This document shows, in pieces, positions 18,598-25,892 of a stretch of 64,000 nt of DNA (position 1 is its first letter; every line of letters begins with the position of its first letter). A program made the translations under genes and the position numbers. Source of the DNA: Lachnospiraceae bacterium (lineage in GTDB: Bacteria; Bacillota; Clostridia; Lachnospirales; Lachnospiraceae); the NCBI GenBank assembly GCA_016286555.1, contig JAEETA010000002.1, forward strand, positions 62,001 through 126,000, read 5' to 3'. Under the pieces are notes generated by a model. The model had not been told where the DNA came from. It did no database searches and worked only from the letters and a program-made list of their open reading frames with translations.

Positions 18598-18615
18598 GAT
18601 TGCTTCCTTGCAATC
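18598..18615 (-). promoter_or_regulatory. GGA-loop hairpin in the flagellin 1 leader (candidate CsrA site)
   Basis: The leader RNA reads GAUUGC-AAGGAA-GCAAUC, a 6-bp perfect stem presenting AAGGAA in the loop, 9 bases upstream of the AAGGAGG ribosome site. CsrA binds GGA in short hairpin loops, and in Bacillus it represses flagellin translation this way. The same loop recurs in the other two flagellar leaders of this window. Confidence 0.55.
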
Positions 18616-18731
18616 ATGTGCTAGATTGGAAGCGCTTCCCTTCTCCTCGCGCGCGGATCAAAGATTTGCTTCTGGTTAAGAATCGTGTAAGCCAAAATGT
18701 TGCATTAGCACTTTCCTTTGACTTACACTTC

Positions 18732-18761
18732 ATATTTCGGACGGGCTCGCCGAAATATTAA
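18732..18761 (-). promoter_or_regulatory. Sigma-28 (SigD/FliA) type promoter of flagellin 1
   Basis: On the minus strand, TTAA (18758-18761) is followed after 17 bases by CCGAAATAT (18732-18740), close to the sigma-28 consensus of TAAA and CCGATAT. The same GGGGTTAA block occurs at flagellin 2. The -10 is one arm of a perfect 9-bp inverted repeat (18732-18740 with 18750-18758). Confidence 0.65.
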
Positions 18762-18826
18762 CCCCTCTTTTCAAAAATTATTCTATACGATACAAAAATA
18801 GAATTCAATAAAGGAAATCTAAACTT

Positions 18827-21040
18827 TTAAGAATCCGAAAACCGCTCTACCGTCAAAAATTCCGCAAGGCTTCTCGATACCAAAGAGTACTCTCCATAGT
18901 CCAGGACTCGACCGGGTCTGTTCTTGTCCGTGAATGTTAGGAATTCCCGAATAAATCCCAATTCTTCATATCCGAAGGGCAACTGGAAATAAGGATAAGG
19001 TCTATCCTCAAAGTAAACTGACTCTGCCTCCACAAGATCTTTTGGGGGCGCCCATCTCATTTTTTGATTCGTTGCCACCGGCTCTCCGGAAAATAGTTCT
19101 GCGGTATTCACGATCAATACCGTTTTTTTCTGCCTAGTTAGAGCCTTCGCCTGGGACATGATCTCGCGGCACTCTGGATTTTTAGGGCCGGAGAAACGAT
19201 TCGACATAAGGTATACGAGATTGCCCGAACCACTTCCTTGTGAAGGCTTCCAATCCAGTTCGTCCGCAAAGGACTGATATATCAATTCAAACGTATCATC
19301 AAAGGTTTTTCTCAACTCACTCGACGACCTCGTAAATTCTACGACTCGAGGCTGATACAGAAGCTGCTGCAACAGATAATATTTCTGGCGCCAGTTCAGG
19401 ACCCGTTCCACTGCAAGGTGCTTCAGATAATTTTCTGTATCCTCCACGTTTTGAAATTCCCCATTACTTTCCCACCATTTTCCGGAGAAAGCCCCCTGAA
19501 TATAGGCTCCATGCTCAGATTTGTTTATAAAACGGATTTCCGGCTTACTGTTAATTATTTGTTCAATGTCCCTTCTGAAAATGCCAAAAACATAATCCGA
19601 GCTTACCATTCCACCGTCCGTGGAGCGAACCTGTTCCGATCCCGTATGCCCTTCTGATACATCGTGCGATTCCGGCATATTGGATGCATAATTTTTCCCT
19701 CCGGGGTACCCCAAATCCACACCAACCAAATAGATGGTTTTAGCGCCACAATGAATTGCAGCCTCCAATGCAAGTGTCGTAACGGTACTTCCGATGTTCC
19801 AATGATCCCTCTCATCCGGATTCGGTTCAAATTCTTTGTCCGGCAGTTGCATATGACATATATATATCGGCCCGTGATATCTGGCAGTATACCCCCAATA
19901 GAGCTGCTGTTCTGCCACAAGCGGAATCCCGTCCGTAAAATCCTCTATGCCTTCTATGTGAGATTGCATTAATTTGGTCGGATCCAGTGCCGCCACCATA
20001 TCAGGTTTAATTCCAAGATTTTTCAATTTGATCAGGCTGGTGTTAACCACAACAATTTTCCGGATTCCCTGGCTTTTCCGCAAAAAGTCGATATTCTCAT
20101 CCAGAGACGGGCCTGCAGCTACAACAATCCATTCCTCCGCTTGATATTGCCCTTCAAGATCATGAACCCGCAAAGGAGTCTTCTTATAATTCCGGTATTC
20201 GTTAATCCTAGCCAGTTCCGTATATTCATTTTCCAGGGTAAAATACGCATGATACGTATCCAGTTGTTTTTTGATTTCTGTCTCGCTGTACAATTCCTTT
20301 ACCAGGGGTTCTATGTAACAGCCAATCTTTTCTGTTTTGTTATTCTCTTTTCTCTTCTCCGGACTGGTATCCTCCAGAAAACGCCAAAACACATCTTCCT
20401 TTTCCCCACCCGTTACGACAGAAAGGTCTTTATCATCAATCCAATCCAGAGGTCCGTATGCACGTGCAAACTGAGCCATGGTTTGATCCGGTTCATAGAT
20501 GCGAATTTTCAAGGACGCTCCGCTTCGTACCCATATAGCATAAGCAAGATACCCAAGCCCGGCCCCAAAAATATTATACTGCTCAAATAAGGGATCATAA
20601 ATCTGATCAGCTAAAGCAAACGCTTCCCTCATGGGGTCATAGGTACTGTGCAAATACTTTTTTAACGGCAAGTATTCCAATGTCAAAAATCCAGTGGGCG
20701 TACTCTTGAAGTGGTAGTTTCCTTCAGTCAAATCGATATTACTGATATTTCCCAACAAAACACGAAGGATTGGAAGCATAGTTCGCTCAATCTCACCACC
20801 AAAACGAGACTGGCTTCTAAAGAAAGGAGCTATTTCTCTCGTCATTTGATTCAAAAGGTCAAGAGATGCTCTCTGTTCAAAAACATCTGTTTGCTCGCAT
20901 TTAGAAAGAAGTGAAACGTATTCGTTCCATTCTTCCTTTGCTTTATCTGTCTGGTGCCGAAAGGATGATTCAGCACAATTGGTCAGAAGCATATACATCC
21001 TAGAGTAATCATAAATCTCTTCTAAAAATGCCTCAGCCAT
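18827..21040 (-). CDS. maf: Maf-type flagellin glycosyltransferase (DUF115, motility accessory factor)
   Basis: The 737-residue protein belongs to the motility accessory factor family, which attaches nonulosonic acids (pseudaminic or legionaminic type) to Ser or Thr of flagellin in the cytoplasm. The central DUF115 domain is clear: VVAAGPSLDENIDFL near residue 310, VVVNTSLIKLKNLGIKPDMVAALDP, and GSTVTTLALEAAIHCGAKTIYLVGVDLGY. SEHGAYIQGA follows and a helical C-terminal part completes it. The start at 21040 has GGAGGCGAAA directly before it; the open frame continues 48 bases upstream without a site. It lies between the two flagellin genes and upstream of the nonulosonate genes, so donor synthesis, transferase and target are encoded together. 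Confidence 0.93.
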   Translation of the reverse strand: MAEAFLEEIYDYSRMYMLLTNCAESSFRHQTDKAKEEWNEYVSLLSKCEQTDVFEQRASLDLLNQMTREIAPFFRSQSRFGGEIERTMLPILRVLLGNISNIDLTEGNYHFKSTPTGFLTLEYLPLKKYLHSTYDPMREAFALADQIYDPLFEQYNIFGAGLGYLAYAIWVRSGASLKIRIYEPDQTMAQFARAYGPLDWIDDKDLSVVTGGEKEDVFWRFLEDTSPEKRKENNKTEKIGCYIEPLVKELYSETEIKKQLDTYHAYFTLENEYTELARINEYRNYKKTPLRVHDLEGQYQAEEWIVVAAGPSLDENIDFLRKSQGIRKIVVVNTSLIKLKNLGIKPDMVAALDPTKLMQSHIEGIEDFTDGIPLVAEQQLYWGYTARYHGPIYICHMQLPDKEFEPNPDERDHWNIGSTVTTLALEAAIHCGAKTIYLVGVDLGYPGGKNYASNMPESHDVSEGHTGSEQVRSTDGGMVSSDYVFGIFRRDIEQIINSKPEIRFINKSEHGAYIQGAFSGKWWESNGEFQNVEDTENYLKHLAVERVLNWRQKYYLLQQLLYQPRVVEFTRSSSELRKTFDDTFELIYQSFADELDWKPSQGSGSGNLVYLMSNRFSGPKNPECREIMSQAKALTRQKKTVLIVNTAELFSGEPVATNQKMRWAPPKDLVEAESVYFEDRPYPYFQLPFGYEELGFIREFLTFTDKNRPGRVLDYGEYSLVSRSLAEFLTVERFSDS

Positions 21041-21120
21041 TTTCGCCTCCGTTCTTCTAAAACTTCTACTTTTTTTCCAAATATTCAATCTACGTATTAT
21101 TCTATTTTATTACTTCATGA

Positions 21121-21158
21121 AAAGCAATAAAAGAGGGAACCCAAAAGGATTCCCTCTT
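21121..21158 (-). terminator. Intrinsic terminator after flagellin 2
   Basis: An 11-bp stem with one U-G pair (AGAGGGAA at 21133-21140 pairing with 21151-21158, extended inward by CC/GG) and a 4-base loop is followed on the transcribed strand by TTTATTGCTTTT. It separates flagellin 2 from the Maf gene. Confidence 0.85.
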
Positions 21159-21193
21159 CTGTACGATTCAAGATATTCACATACTCGAAGATA

Positions 21194-22012
21194 TTAGCTG
21201 AGCAGAGAGAGCACTCCCTGGTTAGATTGATTTGCCTGTGCCAACATGGACTGTCCAGCCTGTGACAGAATGTTCTGGTTGGAGAACCGAACCATCTCAG
21301 TAGCCATATCAGTGTCTCGAATAGCGGATTCTGCAGAACTGGTGTTCTCAGCGATGTTATCCAGGTTCTTGATGGTGTGCTCCAGTCTGTTCTGAACAGC
21401 ACCGAGTGCGGATCTCTGCGCATTCAGAGAACTGATGGCTATCTTGATGCTGCTGATAGCTTTCTCTGCACCGGCAGTAGATGTGCAGTTAACATCAGCT
21501 GCAGGGACCCCCAAGCCACCCGCAGACATAGCCACGATACTAATGGTGATGACCTGATCCTTCTCTGCACCAACCTGCAGATTCTTCCCCTTGAAGGTTC
21601 CGTCCAACAGGTTCTGGTTGTTGAAGGTAGTTGTACTTGCGACTCGGCTAATCTCGGATACCAGTGCCTGAACTTCCTGATTGATGTAATCCTGATCTTC
21701 CGTAGTATTGGTATCATTCGAAGCTTTAACAGCCAGCTCATTCATACGCTGCAGCATGTCATGCACTTCATTCAGAGCACCTTCTGCAGTCTGTACGCAG
21801 GAGATTCCGTCCTGTGCATTTGCGGAAGCCTGGGTCAGGCCTCTGACCTGGCGACGCATTTTCTCGGAAATTGCAAGTCCTGCTGCATCATCGGCTGCGC
21901 GGTTGACTTTGTATCCGGAAGACAGCTTCTCGGTGGACTTTGCCAGAGCATTAGTGGTGAGGCCCAGCATACGATTGGAATTCATTGCGGTCAGATTGTG
22001 TTGTACTACCAT
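21194..22012 (-). CDS. Flagellin 2
   Basis: This second 272-residue flagellin has the same layout as flagellin 1: complete D0-D1 ends, a minimal middle, and the same two cysteines at 72 and 176. Most differences from flagellin 1 lie in the short central segment, where PAADVNCTSTA replaces the corresponding stretch, and at residues 20-22 (TNA). GAAGGAGAGAA precedes the ATG. The gene has its own sigma-28 type promoter and its own terminator, so it is a separate unit from flagellin 1 and from the upstream flaG operon. Both filaments could be glycosylated by the Maf protein encoded between them. Confidence 0.97.
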   Translation of the reverse strand: MVVQHNLTAMNSNRMLGLTTNALAKSTEKLSSGYKVNRAADDAAGLAISEKMRRQVRGLTQASANAQDGISCVQTAEGALNEVHDMLQRMNELAVKASNDTNTTEDQDYINQEVQALVSEISRVASTTTFNNQNLLDGTFKGKNLQVGAEKDQVITISIVAMSAGGLGVPAADVNCTSTAGAEKAISSIKIAISSLNAQRSALGAVQNRLEHTIKNLDNIAENTSSAESAIRDTDMATEMVRFSNQNILSQAGQSMLAQANQSNQGVLSLLS

Positions 22013-22036
22013 AATATTCTCTCCTTCGATTAAAAA

Positions 22037-22050
22037 CTGCTTCCTTGCAG
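22037..22050 (-). promoter_or_regulatory. GGA-loop hairpin near the flagellin 2 ribosome site (candidate CsrA site)
   Basis: The leader RNA reads CUGC-AAGGAA-GCAG, with the same AAGGAA loop and position as the hairpin of flagellin 1. It lies shortly upstream of the GAAGGAGAG ribosome site. Confidence 0.5.
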
Positions 22051-22097
22051 ATCGTATGCATCCATGCTCATCTTAGGATGGTTACTTAAGCCTCAGC

Positions 22098-22138
22098 CGC
22101 TTCCTGCGTCTTTGCTTTGTAAGTAACTTCCTTGTTAC
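22098..22138 (-). promoter_or_regulatory. Two further GGA-loop hairpins at the 5' end of the flagellin 2 leader
   Basis: At 22123-22138 the RNA reads GUAAC-AAGGAA-GUUAC, a 5-bp perfect stem containing ACAAGGAAGU, very near the CsrA consensus. It begins about where transcription should start, 6 bases after the -10. At 22098-22108 a weaker 3-bp hairpin CGC-AGGAA-GCG also exposes GGA. Several spaced sites are typical of CsrA-controlled leaders. Confidence 0.5.
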
Positions 22139-22143
22139 ACCTT

Positions 22144-22172
22144 ATATATCGGACCGAAGTCAAAATCCTTAA
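22144..22172 (-). promoter_or_regulatory. Sigma-28 type promoter of flagellin 2
   Basis: On the minus strand, TTAA (22169-22172) is followed after 16 bases by CCGATATAT (22144-22152), a strong sigma-28 -10. GGGG precedes the TTAA exactly as at flagellin 1. Confidence 0.75.
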
Positions 22173-22181
22173 CCCCTTTTC

Positions 22182-22231
22182 CAAAAAAAAATAAAAACCC
22201 GAAAAGCACTGGAAATACAATGCTTTTCGGG
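22182..22231 (-). terminator. Intrinsic terminator of the flaG-fliD-fliS-fliT-like operon
   Basis: An 11-bp perfect stem (CCCGAAAAGCA at 22198-22208 with 22221-22231) and a 12-base loop are followed on the transcribed strand by TTTTTA and eight more T. It lies 15 bases after the last flagellar gene of the operon. Confidence 0.9.
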
Positions 22232-22246
22232 CTTTTCAATAACCAT

Positions 22247-22720
22247 TCAATGTGTTTCGTCCATAAAGGAAGGAGGTACTCCGCGGCCCATTCCCTGCAT
22301 CTGATAGTATGCAGTAACGCGAGAAGACTTTCGTCCGTCCCGGATCTCGCCCTTCTTCTTAGTAAAGAATTCCTCTACAGCCTGTCTTGCTCTGGCCTCG
22401 GCATTTTGTGCAGTCATGGTCTTTCCGGTCACTTCTCTGGTCAGGCTCTGCAGCTCCTTGATTTCGGAAGCATATGCCTCTTTTTCCGTCTGGAGAAGTT
22501 CCGCCACCTTGTCGTAGACAGCCTCAAAACCATCATCCAGCTGATTCAGCTCCTGTATCGCTTCCTCCTTCTCCTCCAGATACCGGTCAAAGGTTTCTAG
22601 ATCGGAAGGATTCTCCCGGAGTGTCTTCATCAGTTCCTCGTCTATGGCGATAACCCGATCCAAAACCACACTCTTTTTTACCAGAGATTCCTTTAGGATA
22701 GCAATATAACTATTTCCCAT
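22247..22720 (-). CDS. FliT/FlgN-like flagellar export chaperone
   Basis: The 157-residue protein is almost entirely helical and highly charged, with heptad-like stretches (YIAILKESLVKKSVVLDRVIAIDEEL, then a Leu-rich coiled region to about residue 110). It follows fliS by 14 bases, the usual place for a FliT- or FlgN-type chaperone in clostridia. Such proteins bind the filament cap or hook-junction subunits and guide them to the export gate. The C-terminal 40 residues (RDGRKSSRV, MGRGVPPSFMDE) are less structured. The family call comes from position and shape more than from signature residues. AAGGAGTGA precedes the ATG. Confidence 0.65.
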   Translation of the reverse strand: MGNSYIAILKESLVKKSVVLDRVIAIDEELMKTLRENPSDLETFDRYLEEKEEAIQELNQLDDGFEAVYDKVAELLQTEKEAYASEIKELQSLTREVTGKTMTAQNAEARARQAVEEFFTKKKGEIRDGRKSSRVTAYYQMQGMGRGVPPSFMDETH

Positions 22721-22734
22721 TCAACTGTCACTCC

Positions 22735-23121
22735 TTAGATATGACCCGTAATACCATTTTGACGCATAACCTCTTTCCAAGTTTCTCGAACACTCCGAAG
22801 ATGCTCAGCCACCTCTTTCAGGATTTCAGAGTCCTTACTGACATTTGCCTCTACCAGGCGCCTGCTCAGGTAGTTATAAATATTCTCGAAATCCTTTGCC
22901 ACCGGGTATTTCATATCCAGAGTCTGAGTCAGATAGTCTATCACATTTTGTGCTTTGACGATGTTGGTATGCGCCCTCTGAATATCCTTATTCCCGATTG
23001 CTTCAATGGCAATATTGCAAAACTTGATAGCCCCCTCGTAGAGCATCAAAGTCAACTCTGCAGGAGAAGCGGTCATGATCCTGTTATTCGCATATTGTGC
23101 ATAGGCATTAGGCAATGGCAT
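22735..23121 (-). CDS. fliS: Flagellar export chaperone FliS
   Basis: FliS binds the C-terminal helices of flagellin in the cytoplasm and keeps them from polymerising before export. In Bacillus it also links flagellin to FliW and CsrA control. The 128 residues match the family length and carry its features: NAYAQYANNRIMTASPAELTLMLYEGAIKF at the N-terminus, and IVKAQNVIDYLTQTLD and YNYLSRRLVEANV further on. It stands between fliD (34 bases away) and the FliT-like gene in the standard late flagellar order. Confidence 0.96.
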   Translation of the reverse strand: MPLPNAYAQYANNRIMTASPAELTLMLYEGAIKFCNIAIEAIGNKDIQRAHTNIVKAQNVIDYLTQTLDMKYPVAKDFENIYNYLSRRLVEANVSKDSEILKEVAEHLRSVRETWKEVMRQNGITGHI

Positions 23122-23155
23122 AGACTCTTTTGCCTCCTGTTACTTTTTGTTTCTC

Positions 23156-25180
23156 TTAATTACCGGTTCCAATCAGTCCGGACAAAGCAGAAGTCTTGCT
23201 TTGAAGTTTTGCAAGCGCAGTCTCCATTGCAGAGAACTTCGCATAAAGCTTATCCTCGTAGTCGTTAGCCTTCTCTTCCAGATCATCAATCTTAGATGTG
23301 AAATCGGAGTAATCCGCCTTCATCTTCACATCATCGAAGAACGTACCATAGGTACGATATCCACTTCTTGAAGCTGAAAGTTCAGACATAGAACTATACA
23401 GATCCTTGGACATCTGCGTGAAGAACGATATTACCTTATCCGGGTCCGATGCAATCATGGCCTTAAGTTTATCTGCATTTCCACTGGTCATGGAGTCATC
23501 CGGATCCCCATCGATATGAAGGGCATTCTTCTCATTGTCCGGTGTGCTGAAATAATCGCCGGTACCGATTCCGAAAGAAGTCAGATACATTTTGACTCCA
23601 TCAACTTCGTACCCGGAACTCATCACCTTCTTCAATGCACTGCTGATGGAACCAATAGTCTCATCTCTACGAAGGAGCCCATCCTTGATCTTGTCTTCAT
23701 AGGTTTTCACCTCTGACTCGGACATTGCTTCCTTCTCTTCATCCGTCAACATCTCATACTTCCTGATAGAATCCGCATTGTACAGCGCATCCATCTTGTT
23801 GATGACAGTATTGTACTGTTTCAGGAAATTCTTGATATTATCATAGATACCATCGGTATCATTTGTGGTTGTCAGAGTGACTTCCTCGTTGTCGGCAGTC
23901 TTGCTGAGAGCGGTGATGGTCAGACCATTGATAGAGAAATTGTTGGTGTTGTTGGTAAATCTCGCACCATTCAGGTAAATCTCCGCATCCTGGCCCTTGA
24001 TCTTAGTAGCATACCTTGTCGCTGCTGCGTCATCATCGGAAAGCGCAGCGTTTGCAGCGGCAATTCTCGCATCGTAATCTGCTTCCACTTGCGCTCTCAA
24101 AGCATCGGTAGCTTCACCGGTAGACGGATCAATGAACTGTTCCAAATCCGCCATCCGAGCCTGTACATCGGCAGCCGTTTCCTCCTGGGACTTAAGGCTC
24201 TCTGCAGAAGAAATCTTCTCATTTAGAGCATCCAACTGCGTCTGGAGATTCGCCTTTTCCTCCTCGTCTTCCGTTGCCTCAATCTGACTAGCCAACTCAT
24301 TCTTCTGGGTAGTCCAACGACTCAGGGTAGCATCCAAATCATCCGAATCAAATCCGTCCTGCCCGGAAAGAGCATCCGTAAGGGTTGTGATCTGAGACTG
24401 CGCATCCGCCAATCTTGCCTGAAGGTCTTGATAGGTATTGTTTAAAGCAGCAGTGCGCTCTGCAAGATTTGCAGCGATCCCTGCAGTTCTCTCCTCTTCA
24501 GACTGGGCGTTCAGACCGGTATAGTATTCTTTCGTCTGAAGACCAAGCTTCGCCAAAGCATCATTACCATCTGAATCGTTTGCAGTCAAAGTAAAGTCAT
24601 ATTCCTCTCCCGAAGCCTTGGAACTAATGAACAATCTCTGATTTTTTTCATCGAAGGATGCATTAAGGCCTGCATTTTTCAGTTCGGAAAGCACATCGGA
24701 GATGGTTGTGTTTGAATCGATATTGATGGTAGCTTTCTCTTCCCCACCAATTTTCAGAGACAGGCTACCGGATCCGCCAAAGCCAAGGTCGCTCATTTTA
24801 GAGAGAGCGGTTGCTTTTTCATCGCCAACGGTGCTCACCTCACCACCGGTCATATAGCCAGACTTTGCCAGTTGAGTAACCTTCAAAGACTGCACGCTAT
24901 CCATCGCGTTAGCTCCCGCAATGACATTTGCCACAGCCGGATTGGATACAGCAGTCTTTTTGGTAGTATATGCCGAAGAGAATCGCATTGTAGCTGCAAA
25001 TTTGGTGTGCAGGCTTTGCAGTTCTTTATTCAAATCTTTCCAAATATCCTGTTTCCAGGAGAGCTTTGTCTGATCTCCTTTCGCTCTGGTCACCTTTAAC
25101 CGGCGAACGCTAACGAGCTGCTGGATGACAGTATCGGTATCCATACCGGAGATCAGGCCAGATAATCTCATCTGTCCCAT
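23156..25180 (-). CDS. fliD: Flagellar filament cap protein FliD (HAP2)
   Basis: FliD forms the cap at the filament tip that inserts new flagellin subunits. The N-terminal MRLSGLISGMDTDTVIQQLV is the family signature, and FliD_N extends to about residue 110. The C-terminal FliD_C region includes VTLTTTNDTDGIYDNIKNFLKQYNTVINKMDALYN and ends with a coiled coil (KIDDLEEKANDYEDKLYAKFSAMETALAKLQ). Between them, about residues 220-390, lies a long Ala, Glu and Gln-rich coiled-coil insertion, which explains the 674-residue length. It is 11 bases downstream of flaG and upstream of fliS in one operon. Confidence 0.96.
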   Translation of the reverse strand: MGQMRLSGLISGMDTDTVIQQLVSVRRLKVTRAKGDQTKLSWKQDIWKDLNKELQSLHTKFAATMRFSSAYTTKKTAVSNPAVANVIAGANAMDSVQSLKVTQLAKSGYMTGGEVSTVGDEKATALSKMSDLGFGGSGSLSLKIGGEEKATINIDSNTTISDVLSELKNAGLNASFDEKNQRLFISSKASGEEYDFTLTANDSDGNDALAKLGLQTKEYYTGLNAQSEEERTAGIAANLAERTAALNNTYQDLQARLADAQSQITTLTDALSGQDGFDSDDLDATLSRWTTQKNELASQIEATEDEEEKANLQTQLDALNEKISSAESLKSQEETAADVQARMADLEQFIDPSTGEATDALRAQVEADYDARIAAANAALSDDDAAATRYATKIKGQDAEIYLNGARFTNNTNNFSINGLTITALSKTADNEEVTLTTTNDTDGIYDNIKNFLKQYNTVINKMDALYNADSIRKYEMLTDEEKEAMSESEVKTYEDKIKDGLLRRDETIGSISSALKKVMSSGYEVDGVKMYLTSFGIGTGDYFSTPDNEKNALHIDGDPDDSMTSGNADKLKAMIASDPDKVISFFTQMSKDLYSSMSELSASRSGYRTYGTFFDDVKMKADYSDFTSKIDDLEEKANDYEDKLYAKFSAMETALAKLQSKTSALSGLIGTGN

Positions 25181-25191
25181 AGTAATTCCTC

Positions 25192-25632
25192 CTATCTCTT
25201 CTCGTCAACCAAAATGCCTGCCAGCTCCCATGCCTTTGCAATCATATCCAGAGTCTTCTCGGGGGGCAACTCCTTGATGACCTCCTTGGTCTTTTTATCT
25301 ACGATCTTGATGGTGACGCGGTTCGTCTCCTCGTGAATGCCAAAGATAGCCTCGGACTGTGCCATCTGCTGCTTATTGATCTTCTCTACGGCCTTACGAA
25401 TTTGATCATTGGTAGGGCCATTTTGAGATGCTCCCTGATCGGAGCTCCCGGAATCTCCCTTTTCCTGGGCATTGGAGACAACAGGAGTAATACCGTCCAG
25501 CTTCGCGGACGGATCCTGAGCCTCTACAGTGTCAAATTTTTCCGGTGCAGTTGCTGCGAGTGCAGCAGGTTTTACCGGCTGGATGGCCTGCGCCTGCAGA
25601 CTCATCATACTTCCTATAGGTTCCATTGCCAT
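25192..25632 (-). CDS. flaG: FlaG family flagellar protein
   Basis: The 146-residue protein has a low-complexity N-terminal half and a C-terminal FlaG domain (IFGIHEETNRVTIKIVDKKTKEVIKELPPEKTLDMIAKAWELAGILVDEKR, seen in consecutive short blocks). FlaG proteins influence filament length and are commonly encoded just before fliD. The start used is the ATG at 25632, which has GGAGGTGAGG 8 bases upstream; an earlier ATG at 25647 would itself overlap the ribosome site. It is the first gene of the flaG-fliD-fliS-fliT-like operon, under a sigma-28 promoter about 100 bases upstream. Confidence 0.9.
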   Translation of the reverse strand: MAMEPIGSMMSLQAQAIQPVKPAALAATAPEKFDTVEAQDPSAKLDGITPVVSNAQEKGDSGSSDQGASQNGPTNDQIRKAVEKINKQQMAQSEAIFGIHEETNRVTIKIVDKKTKEVIKELPPEKTLDMIAKAWELAGILVDEKR

Positions 25633-25658
25633 TGTCCTCACCTCCATGTGAATTCGGC

Positions 25659-25677
25659 GGATGTCTTCCTTGCATCC
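25659..25677 (-). promoter_or_regulatory. GGA-loop hairpin in the flaG leader (candidate CsrA site)
   Basis: The leader RNA reads GGAUG-CAAGGAAGA-CAUCC, a 5-bp perfect stem exposing CAAGGAAGA. It is the third flagellar leader in the window with this loop sequence. A further GAGGAAG lies just upstream. Confidence 0.5.
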
Positions 25678-25732
25678 TCGGTTAACGTTACTTCCTCAGG
25701 GCAAATACAGCCCAAGAGGGTCTTCTAGGAAG

Positions 25733-25760
25733 AATATCGGCAGAACTTTGAAATTATTTA
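25733..25760 (-). promoter_or_regulatory. Sigma-28 promoter of the flaG operon
   Basis: On the minus strand, CTAAA (TAAA at 25757-25760) is followed after 15 bases by GCCGATATT (25733-25741). Both elements and the spacing match the sigma-28/SigD consensus almost perfectly. Confidence 0.88.
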
Positions 25761-25892
25761 GTCCCAAAGTTCCACTTATTCAAAAATAATTTTATCACAA
25801 TCCACTGCAAGCGACTACGCGGAAAGATGAATTTTCCATAAAACTACTATAAATATGAAGTTTGTATAGTGTTTTGGCTCGAGGAGTTTCCA

